Counted from the first letter of the stretch, positions 39,325-49,570 are shown. The stretch is 64,000 bases of DNA from Streptococcus sp. M334 (GCF_000187745.1 NZ_GL732487.1:173278-237277), one strand, 5' to 3'. Notes: generated by a model not told the origin, from the letters alone. Program-made: numbers and translations.

Positions 39325-39332
39325 TATTCGTA
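39325..39332 (-). promoter_or_regulatory. SigX (ComX) cin-box
   Basis: TACGAATA on the minus strand matches the combox/cin-box consensus exactly, with a T-rich stretch upstream and about 20 bp to the first ribosome site. SigX directs late competence genes in streptococci. It implies that the 47-aa ORF and ccs4-like gene are late competence genes. Confidence 0.85.
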
Positions 39333-39340
39333 AAAGACAA

Positions 39341-39378
39341 GAAAAATAGGACTGATTTGTGTCCTCAGTCCTAGATTT
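39341..39378 (-). terminator. cls terminator
   Basis: On the minus strand, AGGACTGA-GGACACAAA-TCAGTCCT is followed by ATTTTTC, just after the cls stop and before the cin-box. Confidence 0.8.
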
Positions 39379-39379
39379 C

Positions 39380-40912
39380 TTATAAGATAGGGGCAAATAA
39401 CTGGGCAATTTCCTTAATCAATTTTTGATACCAGCTATTTTTTATCGTATGAGCAAAAATTTCTTGCGATACTGAAAAAATCTCCTCAAAATCTTTTTGA
39501 ATCTCTGTGATTGATTTCGTTTTATATAGCAAAACTGCATTTTCATAGTGGTGAAGCAAACTTCTGTAATCTAAGTTAATGGTTCCAACTGCAGCAAAGT
39601 CCTTATCCACTAGGATTTGTTTACTGTGGATAAAGCCTGGACTATACTCAAAAATCCTTACTCCTGCTGACAACAAATCCGGATAGGCCCCTCTCGTGAT
39701 GAGTTGGATTAATTTTTTATCCGGAATGAACGGAGTCACGATGCGGACATCAACACCTCTCATGGCCGCGTTTTTAATACTCTCTGTTAAATCATAGTCA
39801 ATAATAAAATAGGGTGTTGTGATATAGACTGAATCAGTAGCCTGATTAATCAAACTTTGATAGACTTTTTTCCCTACCTGAGTACGGAAGATGGGCTTGG
39901 GTCCACTACCGTAAGGAATGCAGAGACCTTGACTAGAACAAGGCTGATTTTCCAAGTGATACTGGTCAAAATCGCTGATTTGCCCACGATTGATGTACCA
40001 GGTCATCAAAAAGAGACGGGTTAGAGCCTTGACACCAGGACCATCTAAGCGAATCCCACTATCCTTCCAATAACCAAAGCGTTCTACATGGTTGATGTAC
40101 TCATCAGCTAAGTTAATCCCTCCTGTATACGCTATCTGACCATCTATAACAAGGATTTTACGATGGTCTCGATTATTGTAAGCTACTGTCAAACGAGGAA
40201 TCACCTTGTTAAACTTATGGGCTTCAATTCCACGACTACGAAGCTGAATAGTATAATCTCCAGGTAAAGTCGCCATACAGCCGATATCATCATAGAGCAT
40301 CTTGACCTCTACACCCTGAGCTGCCTTTTGCTCTAGTATATCTAGTATGCTATTCCACATCAGACCTTCTTCGACAATATAATACTCTAGAAAGATAAAC
40401 TTTTCAGCTTTCTTAAGATCTTCCAGCATATGTTGCCACATGCTTTCACCTGAAGGAAAGAATTGTGAGGCCGTTCGATCATATACATCGGCATTGTTAT
40501 CCATACTCAACAAAGATTTGATAACTCCGTAAGCCGCCTTATCATCTTCCTTCAATTTCTGGCGGAGTGCTTTACTGTTATCCTCCCGAAAATGCATGGA
40601 ATCAAGTCTGTTCAACTGCTTAATTTCTTTTTTGGACAATCGCCTTTCACCAAACATTAGATAGAGCAAAGGACCAATGACAGGAACAAAAGTCACCACT
40701 AGCCACATTACCTTGCTTTCAGGCGCCATGGAACGATTAACAATAGCGACAATGGTCGCCATACTCATAAAGATTAAGACAATAATCCATAGAATGGGAG
40801 CCATCCGCCCTAAATAAAGAAAGAGACCAAAAACAAGAGAAAGTTCAAGTAGCATAATCGAAAGACTAAAGCCATACTTGGACATTAATAATTGAAATTT
40901 CCTATATTCCAT
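39380..40912 (-). CDS. cls: Cardiolipin synthase
   Basis: A 510-aa membrane-anchored phospholipase D-family enzyme. Two N-terminal helices are followed by two HKD motifs: HRKILVIDGQIAYTGGINLA (about residue 240) and HSKQILVDKDFAAVGTINLD (about 425). It joins two phosphatidylglycerols into cardiolipin and glycerol. A BOX element lies upstream. Confidence 0.95.
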   Translation of the reverse strand: MEYRKFQLLMSKYGFSLSIMLLELSLVFGLFLYLGRMAPILWIIVLIFMSMATIVAIVNRSMAPESKVMWLVVTFVPVIGPLLYLMFGERRLSKKEIKQLNRLDSMHFREDNSKALRQKLKEDDKAAYGVIKSLLSMDNNADVYDRTASQFFPSGESMWQHMLEDLKKAEKFIFLEYYIVEEGLMWNSILDILEQKAAQGVEVKMLYDDIGCMATLPGDYTIQLRSRGIEAHKFNKVIPRLTVAYNNRDHRKILVIDGQIAYTGGINLADEYINHVERFGYWKDSGIRLDGPGVKALTRLFLMTWYINRGQISDFDQYHLENQPCSSQGLCIPYGSGPKPIFRTQVGKKVYQSLINQATDSVYITTPYFIIDYDLTESIKNAAMRGVDVRIVTPFIPDKKLIQLITRGAYPDLLSAGVRIFEYSPGFIHSKQILVDKDFAAVGTINLDYRSLLHHYENAVLLYKTKSITEIQKDFEEIFSVSQEIFAHTIKNSWYQKLIKEIAQLFAPIL

Positions 40913-40953
40913 ATCCCCTCCTTGATAGTTTGAATGCTAAAAACAGGTATTTG

Positions 40954-41058
40954 ATACTCTTCGAAAATCAAATTCAAACCACGTCAGCTTCACCTTGCCG
41001 TACTTAAGTACAGCCTGCGGCTAGCTTCCTAGTTTGCTCTTTGATTTTCATTGAGTAT
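40954..41058. repeat. BOX element (boxA-boxC without boxB)
   Basis: A 105-bp element from ATACTCTTCGAAAATC to TTGATTTTCATTGAGTAT, with a central CTTGCCGTACTTAAGTACAG palindrome joining A and C. It lies upstream of cls and downstream of the lipoprotein gene. Confidence 0.88.
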
Positions 41059-41126
41059 GATACTAGTATAACGCAGGTATTCGATAGAAGGCAAGTATTT
41101 ATGGTCATTTTCTGAGTAATCATAAA

Positions 41127-41153
41127 AGAGACCGAAAAATCCAGTCTCCTTCT
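41127..41153 (-). terminator. Weak terminator after the lipoprotein gene
   Basis: On the minus strand, GGAGAC-TGGATTTTTC-GGTCTC is followed by TTTTATG, immediately after the stop codon at 41157. Confidence 0.55.
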
Positions 41154-41156
41154 AGT

Positions 41157-41618
41157 TTATTTTGATAAAACGATACGATCTGAAGCGTCTCTATCCATAT
41201 CGTCGATAATCATCTGATTGCCATTGATTGTATAAATCTTGACATCATCGCCAATAATCATGCGTTGATTTGCTGCATCAAATGTGACCTGTTTGACTTT
41301 CTGATCCCCGTCAGATTCGAGCTCAGTCCATGTACCAGTCGTACCAGTCACTACCAAAGTGATACGGTCTCCGTCATCTTGGCCTGTATAAGTCCCATCA
41401 ATATCGGTCGGTTGAGCAACAGGCGCATTTTGTGAAGAACTTGTTGCTGCCTGGTTGCTATTTTCTGTAGAAGATGAAGCTGCTTGTGATTGTTGAGTTT
41501 GTTGTGTTTGCGCTTGAGCTGCTGGTTGTTGAACCTGTTGAACTCTTTGTGAACAAGCTACTAAGAGACCAAAACTTGCTAGAGAAGCAAGAGAAAGTGT
41601 GAATGTTTTTAATTTCAT
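41157..41618 (-). CDS. Lipoprotein with Gln-rich linker
   Basis: A 153-aa secreted lipoprotein. The signal peptide MKLKTFTLSLASLASFGLLV ends in the lipobox LLVAC, giving a lipidated Cys near residue 22. A low-complexity Gln/Ser/Ala linker (about residues 25-70) leads to a small beta-rich domain (DIDGTYTGQDDGDRITLVVT) of unknown role. The start at 41618 has GGAAA upstream; the longer frame to 41708 runs into folC. It is 87 bp after folC. Confidence 0.88.
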   Translation of the reverse strand: MKLKTFTLSLASLASFGLLVACSQRVQQVQQPAAQAQTQQTQQSQAASSSTENSNQAATSSSQNAPVAQPTDIDGTYTGQDDGDRITLVVTGTTGTWTELESDGDQKVKQVTFDAANQRMIIGDDVKIYTINGNQMIIDDMDRDASDRIVLSK

Positions 41619-41704
41619 GATGAATTTCCTTTCTTCTACCAATTTACAAGAGTATTCCTTTCTAACTGGCAGTTCCCCTAGTATAACAAGTTCAAAAAAG
41701 GAGG

Positions 41705-42955
41705 TCAATTTATCTGCTCATGCTCCTGTAGGTGACTCCGTACTTCTGATATAAAATAGAGAGACCCTGTAATGAACAACAAGTCCTGCGCGTCTGCCCT
41801 TGCTTCAAAACTGCTAATAAATTCTCGGTAAGAAGGAATCACATCGTAACCTATTACATCTGTCTCCTCAAGAGCCCCTTGATAGTCAAAGCCGGTCACC
41901 TTGAGTTCCACCTGAGGCAAATTCTCATTCAGATACCCCAACATCCCTTGATAATCCTTACGTTTCAAGGCTCCAAAGAGGATTTGAGGACGATAGCCTT
42001 CCTGCTCTTTTTCTTTGATAAACTCAACCAAGCGAGTCAAGGCAGGGAGGTTATGAGCACCATCCAAGTAAATCCGAGGACGAATACACTCCAAGCGACC
42101 AGCCCAATGGGTCTGCTTCAAAGCCTGTCTTACAGCCTGTTCATCAACAACTTCCTTTCCTTCTCCCATAAAAAGAAGAAACGTTTGCAACGCCAAGGCC
42201 GCATTCTCCTGCTGATAGGCTCCTTCCAATCCTATTTTCAGCTGTGGAAAATTCCCCAAAGAACTTGAAAAACCGCCATTCAGCATTGAAAAATCTTGAT
42301 CTGCCTGATAAAGGACAACAGCTAAAGATTCTGCTTTTTTCTGACAAACAAGCCTAGCTTCTGAAGGCAACTTGGCAATCACTGCCTTTTTACCAGCCTT
42401 AAAAATACCAGCTTTCTGCTCTGCAATTGCTTCTAGACTATCGCCCAGAGTCTCCTGATGGTCAAGTCCGATGGAGGTGATGACAGCAAGCTCTCCAGTT
42501 ACCACATTGGTCGTATCAAGTAAGCCACCAATTCCCACTTCTAGTAAAACCAAATCCACCTCTTGCTCCCTAAAATAGAGAAAAGCAATCAAGGTCAGCA
42601 ATTCAAAAAAAGACAACTGATCATGGGTTTGCAGAAGCGTTTTCTCCATTTCCTTGACCTGCTCAGCTAAACGGATAAAGTCTGCGTCTGCTATAGGTTG
42701 TCCATTAATGCAGATTCGGTCATTGATGGAGACGATATGAGGAGAGGTAAAGGTCGCAACTTTTTTGCCATGCCCCATAAATAACTCCCTCATAAAAGCA
42801 ATGGTAGAGCCTTTCCCATTAGTTCCTGTTACGTGGATAATAGGGTAAGACTTCTCGGGATTTCCTAACAAATCCACCGCTTCTTGCATTCGGCCCAAGC
42901 CTGATCGAAAATTCAAACCAATCCGACTATGGAGCCATTCTTCTACTTCAAACAT
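41705..42955 (-). CDS. folC: Bifunctional folylpolyglutamate/dihydrofolate synthase
   Basis: A 416-aa Mur-ligase-family enzyme that adds glutamate to folates. The ATP-binding loop is HVTGTNGKGST (about residues 38-48), with the family signatures LLEVGIGGLLDTTNVV and IYLDGAHN. I chose the ATG at 42955 (MFEVEEWLHSRIG); another lies two codons upstream. Confidence 0.93.
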   Translation of the reverse strand: MFEVEEWLHSRIGLNFRSGLGRMQEAVDLLGNPEKSYPIIHVTGTNGKGSTIAFMRELFMGHGKKVATFTSPHIVSINDRICINGQPIADADFIRLAEQVKEMEKTLLQTHDQLSFFELLTLIAFLYFREQEVDLVLLEVGIGGLLDTTNVVTGELAVITSIGLDHQETLGDSLEAIAEQKAGIFKAGKKAVIAKLPSEARLVCQKKAESLAVVLYQADQDFSMLNGGFSSSLGNFPQLKIGLEGAYQQENAALALQTFLLFMGEGKEVVDEQAVRQALKQTHWAGRLECIRPRIYLDGAHNLPALTRLVEFIKEKEQEGYRPQILFGALKRKDYQGMLGYLNENLPQVELKVTGFDYQGALEETDVIGYDVIPSYREFISSFEARADAQDLLFITGSLYFISEVRSHLQEHEQIN

Positions 42956-43004
42956 ACACATCTCCTTGACAAAAGTCTAATCAATTATCTAGCAAAATTC
43001 CGTA

Positions 43005-43050
43005 GATAACAAAAAATGAGGTCAGGATTTTCGTCCCGACCTCTTACCTG
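43005..43050 (-). terminator. Terminator of the ireB-ruvX-yrzB operon
   Basis: On the minus strand, GAGGTCGGGACGAAAATCCTGACCTC is followed by ATTTTTTG: stem AGGTC/GACCT with GG/CC extension, written here at 43010-43045. The preceding 43050-43210 stretch is non-coding, with short A/C-rich repeats (TAAAAA-N-TCCCC pattern) of unknown meaning. Confidence 0.75.
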
Positions 43051-43211
43051 GTTAGCTAATAACTAGCCACTATAAATTTTAATGTGGGGTAAAAATTCTC
43101 CCCGGATGTTCCAACTCTTCCCAATTTCTAGGAGTTGGGGTAAAAATATCCCCCTAACTTACTGACGGTTTTTATTTTTAGCGTCAGGCTAAAAACGTCC
43201 CCCGGACGTTT

Positions 43212-43517
43212 TTACTCCTCCATAAAGCTGTTGAAGACTTCTTCAATCATGTTCCATTCGTCTTCTGAGTCTTCTGGTATTGGTTGCAATTCGCCTTCTG
43301 TTCCATCTTCATTTTCGATGAATGAGTAAGCTTGGATTTCAACTTGTCCGTCTTCATCTTCTTCTGCGTTAACTGGTACTAGAAGAACATAATTTTTACC
43401 AAATTCTTCTTTTCCGTCAATCGTCAAAAGGATTTCAAACAAGGTTTCATTTCCTTGCTCATCTACTAGTGTGATTAGTTCACGTTCTTCGTGGTCGTGG
43501 TTATGATCGTGTGACAT
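43212..43517 (-). CDS. DUF1292 family protein (UPF0473, YrzB)
   Basis: A 101-aa highly acidic protein with an N-terminal His/Asp stretch ([20 protein letters not shown]) that may bind metal. Conserved beside ruvX in Firmicutes; role unknown. It is 15 bp after ruvX. Confidence 0.88.
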   Translation of the reverse strand: MSHDHNHDHEERELITLVDEQGNETLFEILLTIDGKEEFGKNYVLLVPVNAEEDEDGQVEIQAYSFIENEDGTEGELQPIPEDSEDEWNMIEEVFNSFMEE

Positions 43518-43532
43518 AGCCTCTCCTTTATA

Positions 43533-43952
43533 TTAAAATTTTCTATCTAAATAATTTTGTAAAATCAGCTGAGCTGCTAACTTATCAATGACTTTCTTGC
43601 GCTTGTTACGGCTGATATCTGCTTGTTCAATCAACATGCGCTCAGCAGCCACTGTTGTCAAGCGTTCATCTTGATAGTCTACTGGTAAACCAAAAAGCTC
43701 TTCTAGCTTTGCTCCGTAGGCTTGACTAGCTTCCACGCGCGGTCCGCTTGTATTGTTCATGTTTTTAGGCAAGCCCACTACAAATCGTTCCACCTTATAA
43801 GTATCAACCAACTCCTTAACGCGGTCAAAACCAAATTGGCCTTGTTCCTCATTGATTTGGATGATTTCAAGCCCTTGAGCTGTAAAACCGAGCGGATCGC
43901 TAATCGCCACCCCTACCGTTTTTGAACCGACGTCCAATCCCATAATTCTCAT
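43533..43952 (-). CDS. ruvX: Putative Holliday junction resolvase / pre-16S rRNA nuclease
   Basis: A 139-aa RNase H-fold protein ([20 protein letters not shown]) of the YqgF/RuvX family. The catalytic Asp is in GLDVGSKT (about residue 6), with a second Asp in YQDERLTTV and a third near the C-terminus. YqgF matures the 5' end of 16S rRNA in E. coli. It is in the conserved ireB-ruvX-yrzB order. Confidence 0.93.
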   Translation of the reverse strand: MRIMGLDVGSKTVGVAISDPLGFTAQGLEIIQINEEQGQFGFDRVKELVDTYKVERFVVGLPKNMNNTSGPRVEASQAYGAKLEELFGLPVDYQDERLTTVAAERMLIEQADISRNKRKKVIDKLAAQLILQNYLDRKF

Positions 43953-43955
43953 AGG

Positions 43956-44222
43956 TTATAGATCGACTCCTTGTCCTTTAAGGTAGTAGCGGACCAATTC
44001 CTCAACGATTTCATCACGCTCATACTTACGGATTTGATTTCGTGCATTATTATAACGAGGAACGTAGGCAGGGTCTCCACTCAATACGTAGCCTACGATT
44101 TGGTTAATTGGGTTGTAGCCCTTATCGTTCAACGAAGCATAGACATCAGTCAAAGTTTCGCTAATTTCTTTTTTATTGGAATCGTCCAATTTAAAACGTA
44201 CTGTTTCTTCAGTAAATCCCAT
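43956..44222 (-). CDS. IreB family regulatory phosphoprotein (UPF0297)
   Basis: An 88-aa protein ([20 protein letters not shown]). In Enterococcus the orthologue IreB is a target of the PASTA kinase IreK, and its N-terminal threonine region is phosphorylated; T4 and T7 here are the matching candidates. It is 3 bp upstream of ruvX. Confidence 0.88.
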
Positions 44223-44308
44223 TCTAACACCCTCTTTCCTTAGAATAGTACCATTATAGCATAATTCCTTACGTTCTACAATTCAGGCAGTCTATTTATT
44301 TGGATTTT

Positions 44309-44877
44309 CTATTGTTCTGTCGCACCATTTGCCAATCTGTCTGAAATATATTTGCTTGGTTCATTTTTCAAAAGATTTTCCAAGCCAATGTTCTTCAAAT
44401 ATTCTAACTGAGAAGCCTTCTTGACATCCAGAACTTGAAAATCATAACTAGTCGTTGTTTGAAGTTCCTTTGCGCTCAATAGTTTTGTTTCAAGCTTAAA
44501 ACCTGCCAATTTACGAGCTTCTATGATGGATTCATCCTTCTCCTCCGCCTCGAGAAGAGCTTTTTGAGTTTCTTCCACTCCATGTTGGTCAATATAGGTC
44601 TTCAAATCATCTGATACTGGACGCTTTTGTTGGATGGTTAGGTTCAAAAAAGTCTTGTCTTTATAAGTAATGGTTTGGGTTTGCTGGCTACCATCATCTG
44701 ACTTAGGCAAGACTAAAGTCTTGGTTACAACTGTATTCTTCTCAGCATTTTCAATAACTGGCAATGCCGACTGAAGCGTATCCTTTTCTGTTTTTGTAGC
44801 TGGTCCAGTTTCTTTTTTCTGTCCGCAACCAACCAGGACAAAAAGGAAAGCTAGACTAACAAGAACTATTTTTTCAT
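44309..44877 (-). pseudogene. Lipoprotein gene with start codon out of frame (1-nt deletion)
   Basis: The body encodes a lipoprotein: hydrophobic VLVSLAFLFVLVGC with a LVGC lipobox, then a Lys/Glu/Gln-rich mature domain ending SDRLANGATEQ. The expected start is the ATG at 44877 (MKKIVLVSLAF), but a run of six A gives ATG AAA AAA TAG, an immediate stop. A seventh A would restore a 189-aa protein. The frame as present is open upstream to 44974, inside spx, without a ribosome site. It may be an assembly error, a true mutation, or phase variation in the A-run. Paralogues are expected to be surface lipoproteins of unknown role. Confidence 0.75.
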
Positions 44878-44942
44878 TTCTTTCTTCTTTCTTTTTGAAA
44901 TTAAAATAGAATAAGACTGGGAGTTGCTCCCAGCCTTGATGT

Positions 44943-45341
44943 TTATAGAGCTGCACGCAAACGTGCTTCTGCATTTTCTACATTACGGACAGAGCGTGGT
45001 AGGAAGGCACGAATATCGTCTTCCTTGTAGCCAACTTGTAGGCGTTTTTCATCCACAAGAATTGGGCTCTTTAAAATTCTCGGTGTTTCCATAATCAGAT
45101 TGAGGACTTCATTGACACTCAAATCTTCAATATCCACTCCAAGGGCTTTGGCATAGCGATTTTTAGACGAAACAATGCTGGCTATTCCGTTATCTGTTTT
45201 GGTTAGAATATCCAGTAATTCTTCTCTCGTAATTCCTTCTTTACCAAGGTTTTGTTCCTTATAACTTAACTGGTGGGCATTGAGCCAGGTTTTTGCTTTT
45301 TTACAGCTAGTACAACTTGAGACTGTATAAATTTTAATCAT
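44943..45341 (-). CDS. Spx/ArsC-family regulator
   Basis: A 132-aa protein with the CxxC redox motif (SSCTSCKKAK, Cys near residues 10 and 13) and the Spx fold. Spx proteins bind the RNA polymerase alpha C-terminal domain and redirect transcription under thiol stress; streptococci carry two (SpxA1, SpxA2), and I cannot say which this is. A TATAAT (minus strand, near 45383-45388) lies about 42 bp before the start. It ends near the broken lipoprotein gene. Confidence 0.9.
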   Translation of the reverse strand: MIKIYTVSSCTSCKKAKTWLNAHQLSYKEQNLGKEGITREELLDILTKTDNGIASIVSSKNRYAKALGVDIEDLSVNEVLNLIMETPRILKSPILVDEKRLQVGYKEDDIRAFLPRSVRNVENAEARLRAAL

Positions 45342-45472
45342 GTACCTACCCCTTTCGCTACATGTTACTATCAGTTTAGTCTATTATACCATAAAAAACA
45401 TCCGACTTGCGACCTATTTTTAAATTTTTTTGACTTTTTTCGTCATTTTCGTACTTTTTTCTTGACAAATAA

Positions 45473-46534
45473 CTAAATGACTATCAACTCTTTTGGAGCA
45501 AGGGTCAATAATTCACAACCTGTCTCTGTAATCAGGATATCATCCTCGATACGAACGCCATATTTGCCTTCGATATAGATACCTGGCTCATCTGTCAATG
45601 CCATACCTGCCTTAATAGTTTCTGTAGAAGTCTGGCTAAAGTAAGGCTCTTCATGGATATCCAGTCCAATACCGTGTCCGATACCGTGGGTAAAGTAGTC
45701 GCCATAGCCTGCCTCGATGATAATATCACGAGGAATTTTGTCAAAGTCTCGGAAACCTAATCCTGCCTTAGCCTGGTCAATCAAAGCTTGATTGGCTTTG
45801 AGAACCGTATTGTAAATCTCCGCCTGCTCGTCACTGACATGCCCCAGATAGATAGTCCGTGTCATATCGCTGACATAGTGGTCATAGAGGCAACCGAAGT
45901 CCATAGTAATGGCTTCTCCCAGCTCCACTGGTTTGTGCATAGGATGAGCATGAGGTTTGGAAGAGTTGATACCGCTAGCTAGGATAGTGTCAAAAGACAA
46001 GCCAGATGCTCCCAACTCACGCATGCGGAAGTCAAGGAAGTTGGCAATTTCAATTTCAGTTTTTCCAGGTTTGATAAAGTCAAGCGCATCGCGAAAAGCT
46101 TGGTCAGAGATAGAACAAGCCTTGCGAATCGCTGCAATCTCCGCCTCATCTTTAATCATTCGAAGGCCTTCAACAAACTGTGTCTGTGGAAACAAGTCAA
46201 TTCCTTCAAAGGCTGCCTGCATACGGTGATAATAAGAGACCGAAATCTCATCCTCAAAACCGATTCGAGACAAGCCCATGTCCTTGACAATGCCGGCAAT
46301 GACAGCCAATTCATCACGGTCTGCTACAATCTCAAAGCCACTAGTTTCTTGCTTGGCTGCGATAATATAGCGAGAGTCTGTCACCAATATCTGACGGTCA
46401 CGGCTGATAAAAACGGTTCCGTTCGAACCCCAAAAACCAGTCAAATAATAGACGTTTTTGAGGTTATTGATGATGATGCCATCCAATTCTTTTGCTTGCA
46501 TTTTATCTAGAAATGCTTGTACACGTTTATTCAT
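45473..46534 (-). CDS. M24 family aminopeptidase P (Xaa-Pro dipeptidase-like)
   Basis: A 353-aa two-metal peptidase. The N-terminal creatinase-like domain (to about residue 120) is followed by the pita-bread domain with metal ligands in [36 protein letters not shown] and the final [10 protein letters not shown]. It probably removes N-terminal residues before proline. It overlaps uvrA by 8 bp, so the two are translationally coupled. Confidence 0.92.
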   Translation of the reverse strand: MNKRVQAFLDKMQAKELDGIIINNLKNVYYLTGFWGSNGTVFISRDRQILVTDSRYIIAAKQETSGFEIVADRDELAVIAGIVKDMGLSRIGFEDEISVSYYHRMQAAFEGIDLFPQTQFVEGLRMIKDEAEIAAIRKACSISDQAFRDALDFIKPGKTEIEIANFLDFRMRELGASGLSFDTILASGINSSKPHAHPMHKPVELGEAITMDFGCLYDHYVSDMTRTIYLGHVSDEQAEIYNTVLKANQALIDQAKAGLGFRDFDKIPRDIIIEAGYGDYFTHGIGHGIGLDIHEEPYFSQTSTETIKAGMALTDEPGIYIEGKYGVRIEDDILITETGCELLTLAPKELIVI

Positions 46535-49358
46535 GTTTTAATTTTCCTTTCAAATAGTGTCCTGTGTAGCTGGCTTCGTTGGCCGCTACTTCTTCTGGAG
46601 TTCCTGTCGCGATAATGGTTCCACCACCGACTCCGCCCTCAGGTCCCAAATCAATGATATGGTCTGCCGTCTTGATAACATCTAGATTGTGCTCAATAAC
46701 GAGGACTGTATTGCCATCGTCAACAAATCGAGCCAAGACTGTAAGCAAGCGAGCGATATCCTCTGTATGGAGTCCTGTCGTCGGCTCATCCAGAATGTAG
46801 AAAGATTTTCCTGTCGATCGTTTGTGGAGTTCACTAGCCAGCTTCATACGCTGGGCTTCTCCCCCAGAAAGGGTGGTAGCTGGTTGTCCTAGCGTCACAT
46901 ATCCCAGTCCCACATCCTTGATGGTCTGAAGTTTACGTTGAATTTTTGGAATGTGTTGGAAGAACTCCACCGCATCGTTGACGGTCATATCCAAGACCTG
47001 CGAAATATTCTTCTCCTTGTAGTGAACTTCTAGGGTTTCACTATTGTAGCGGGTTCCATGACAGACTTCACAAGCCACATAAACATCTGGCAAGAAGTGC
47101 ATCTCAATCTTGATAATCCCGTCACCTGAGCAGGCTTCACAGCGACCTCCCTTAACGTTGAAACTGAAACGTCCCTTCTTGTAACCACGAATCTTGGCTT
47201 CATTAGTCTGAGCAAAAAGGTCACGTATATCGTCAAAAACTCCTGTATAGGTAGCTGGGTTGGACCTCGGCGTTCGTCCGATTGGACTCTGGTCAATATC
47301 AATCAAGCGGTCTACATGCTCAATCCCCGTAATGGTTTTAAATTTACCAGGTTTGTCTGAATTGCGGTTGAGTTTTTGAGCAATGGCTTTTTTGAGGATG
47401 CTGTTGATGAGGGTCGATTTCCCTGAACCTGATACACCAGTCACCGCGATGAATTTCCCTAGTGGGAAGCGAGCAGTAACATTTTGCAAGTTGTTCTCAC
47501 GCGCTCCTGTCACTTCGATAAAACGACCATTACCGACACGGCGTTCTTCTGGTACTGGAATGGCACGTTTACCTGATAAATACTGGCCTGTGATAGACTT
47601 GCTATTGCGAGCAACCTGCTTGGGCGTACCTGCGGCGACAATCTCCCCACCAAAAACACCGGCACCGGGACCAACGTCAATCAGATAATCCGCCTCACGC
47701 ATGGTATCTTCGTCATGTTCTACTACTATGAGAGTATTGCCCAAGTCACGCATCTTTTTGAGACTGGCAATCAGGCGATCATTATCCCTCTGGTGAAGAC
47801 CGATTGACGGCTCATCCAATATATAGAGGACACCTGATAGGTTAGAACCAATCTGGGTTGCCAAACGAATACGCTGACTTTCCCCACCTGAAAGGGTTCC
47901 TGCTGAACGAGACAGAGTCAGATAATTAAGACCCACGTTATTAAGGAAGGTCAAACGATCCTTGATTTCCTTGAGAATAGGTCGAGCAATGATGGCTTCA
48001 TTTTCAGACAAGGTCAGCTGACTCACCAATTCCAAGTGATCTGCAATAGACAGGTCTGAAATTTCTCCGATATGTGGCCCTTGCTCGCCACCCACACGGA
48101 CAGACAAGGCCTGATCATTTAGGCGATAGCCGTGACAGGTTCCGCAGCTCAGCTCATTCATGTAGAGGCGCATCTGGGTGCGAGTGTAGTCGCTATTGGT
48201 TTCATGGTAACGACGTTTGATATTATTGACAACTCCTTCAAAAGGAATATCGATATCGCGCACGCCACCAAATTCATTCTCATAGTGGAAATGGAATTCC
48301 TTGCCATCTGACCCGTATAGAATCAAGTTTTTATCTTCTTCTGACAAGTCCTCAAAAGGCTTATCCATATCCACTCCAAAGGCTGTCATGGCCTGCTCTA
48401 GCATGTTTGGATAGTAGTTGGATGAGATAGGATTCCAAGGTGCTAGCGCCCCCTCACGTAAGGTTTTGCTGGCATCTGGAACTACCAAATCAGTATCCAC
48501 CTCCAGCTTGATGCCCAATCCATCACACTCACTACAAGAGCCAAAAGGAGCATTGAAAGAGAAGAGACGAGGCTCTAACTCAGGGACAGTAAAACCACAA
48601 ACTGGACAGGCATAATGCTCAGAGAACAACAACTCAGAGTCGTCCATAGTATCGATAATGACATAGCCTTCTGCGATGCGAAGGGCTGCCTCAATGGAAT
48701 CAAAGAGACGGCTACGAATGCCCTCCTTGATAACAATACGGTCAACTACGACATCAATATTGTGTTGCTTGCTCTTAGACAAGTCTGGCACTTCAGTCAC
48801 ATCATAGACTTCCCCATCCACACGGACACGAACATAACCGTCTTTCTGAACCTTCTCAATAACAGTCTTATGTTGCCCTTTTTTCTTGCGGATGACAGGA
48901 GCTAAGATTTGCAGACGCTGGCGTTCAGGTAACTCCAAAACCTTATCCACAATTTGCTCCACAGAAGAGGCCTTGATAGCTCCATGCCCGTTGATACAGT
49001 AAGGTGTCCCCACACGTGCGTAGAGGAGACGCAGATAGTCATTGATTTCAGTCGTTGTTCCCACCGTCGAGCGAGGGTTTTTGCTAGTCGTTTTCTGGTC
49101 GATGGAAATAGCTGGGCTTAGACCATCAATGGCATCTACATCAGGTTTCTCCATGTTCCCCAAAAATTGACGAGCGTAGGCTGACAAACTCTCCACATAG
49201 CGACGTTGTCCCTCAGCATAGAGGGTGTCAAAGGCCAGACTGGATTTCCCTGAACCTGACAAACCAGTCACGACAACCAGCTTGTCACGTGGAATCTCCA
49301 CATCAATATTTTTTAAATTATGGGCACGCGCCCCATGAATGATAATTTTATCTTGCAT
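46527..49358 (-). CDS. uvrA: Excinuclease ABC subunit A
   Basis: A 943-aa DNA damage sensor of nucleotide excision repair, with two ABC ATPase modules. Walker A motifs are GLSGSGKSS (near residue 31) and GVSGSGKST (near 640); zinc modules include CPVC...CSECDG and CEACSG...CEVCHG. The start is the ATG at 49358 ([20 protein letters not shown]). Its -10 box (49390-49395) lies 27 bp inside the attL junction of the island, so the promoter core is native. Confidence 0.97.
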   Translation of the reverse strand: MQDKIIIHGARAHNLKNIDVEIPRDKLVVVTGLSGSGKSSLAFDTLYAEGQRRYVESLSAYARQFLGNMEKPDVDAIDGLSPAISIDQKTTSKNPRSTVGTTTEINDYLRLLYARVGTPYCINGHGAIKASSVEQIVDKVLELPERQRLQILAPVIRKKKGQHKTVIEKVQKDGYVRVRVDGEVYDVTEVPDLSKSKQHNIDVVVDRIVIKEGIRSRLFDSIEAALRIAEGYVIIDTMDDSELLFSEHYACPVCGFTVPELEPRLFSFNAPFGSCSECDGLGIKLEVDTDLVVPDASKTLREGALAPWNPISSNYYPNMLEQAMTAFGVDMDKPFEDLSEEDKNLILYGSDGKEFHFHYENEFGGVRDIDIPFEGVVNNIKRRYHETNSDYTRTQMRLYMNELSCGTCHGYRLNDQALSVRVGGEQGPHIGEISDLSIADHLELVSQLTLSENEAIIARPILKEIKDRLTFLNNVGLNYLTLSRSAGTLSGGESQRIRLATQIGSNLSGVLYILDEPSIGLHQRDNDRLIASLKKMRDLGNTLIVVEHDEDTMREADYLIDVGPGAGVFGGEIVAAGTPKQVARNSKSITGQYLSGKRAIPVPEERRVGNGRFIEVTGARENNLQNVTARFPLGKFIAVTGVSGSGKSTLINSILKKAIAQKLNRNSDKPGKFKTITGIEHVDRLIDIDQSPIGRTPRSNPATYTGVFDDIRDLFAQTNEAKIRGYKKGRFSFNVKGGRCEACSGDGIIKIEMHFLPDVYVACEVCHGTRYNSETLEVHYKEKNISQVLDMTVNDAVEFFQHIPKIQRKLQTIKDVGLGYVTLGQPATTLSGGEAQRMKLASELHKRSTGKSFYILDEPTTGLHTEDIARLLTVLARFVDDGNTVLVIEHNLDVIKTADHIIDLGPEGGVGGGTIIATGTPEEVAANEASYTGHYLKGKLKHE

Positions 49359-49389
49359 CTTTGTTCTTTCTAGTCCATTATTGCTTACC

Positions 49390-49398
49390 ATTATACCA
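49390..49398 (-). promoter_or_regulatory. uvrA: uvrA promoter, extended -10
   Basis: TGGTATAAT on the minus strand, 32 bp before the start codon. No convincing -35 is present. The -35 region (about 49413-49418) lies 4 bp from the island junction, so upstream context changes when the island is present. Confidence 0.65.
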
Positions 49399-49421
49399 AA
49401 AAATGTGAGATTCTATTACCC

Positions 49422-49445
49422 AAAAGGCTGATTTTGTAGTATAAT
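49422..49445 (+). repeat. attL (24-bp core)
   Basis: AAAAGGCTGATTTTG then TAGTATAAT. It matches attR at 60690-60713 with one mismatch (T/C at position 8), and 16 bp from GATTTTG onwards are identical. Confidence 0.85.
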
Positions 49446-49536
49446 CAACAATCGCTTATTTTATATTTCCTTAGGGCTTCCTAATCCTTATATCACGCGC
49501 TTTTGAACAAAAATCACTAATATTACTGTTTACTAC

Positions 49537-49570
49537 TTGCTCCCCCAAAGTACGCAAAAAGGGGAGCAAA
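49537..49570. repeat. Candidate integrase arm-type sites, left end
   Basis: TTGCTCCCC (49537-49545) and GGGGAGCAAA (49561-49570) form an inverted pair. The 17-bp GCAAAAAGGGGAGCAAA (49554-49570) is identical to 60603-60619 at the other end, just after int. Tyrosine integrases bind such arm repeats near both ends. Confidence 0.65.
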
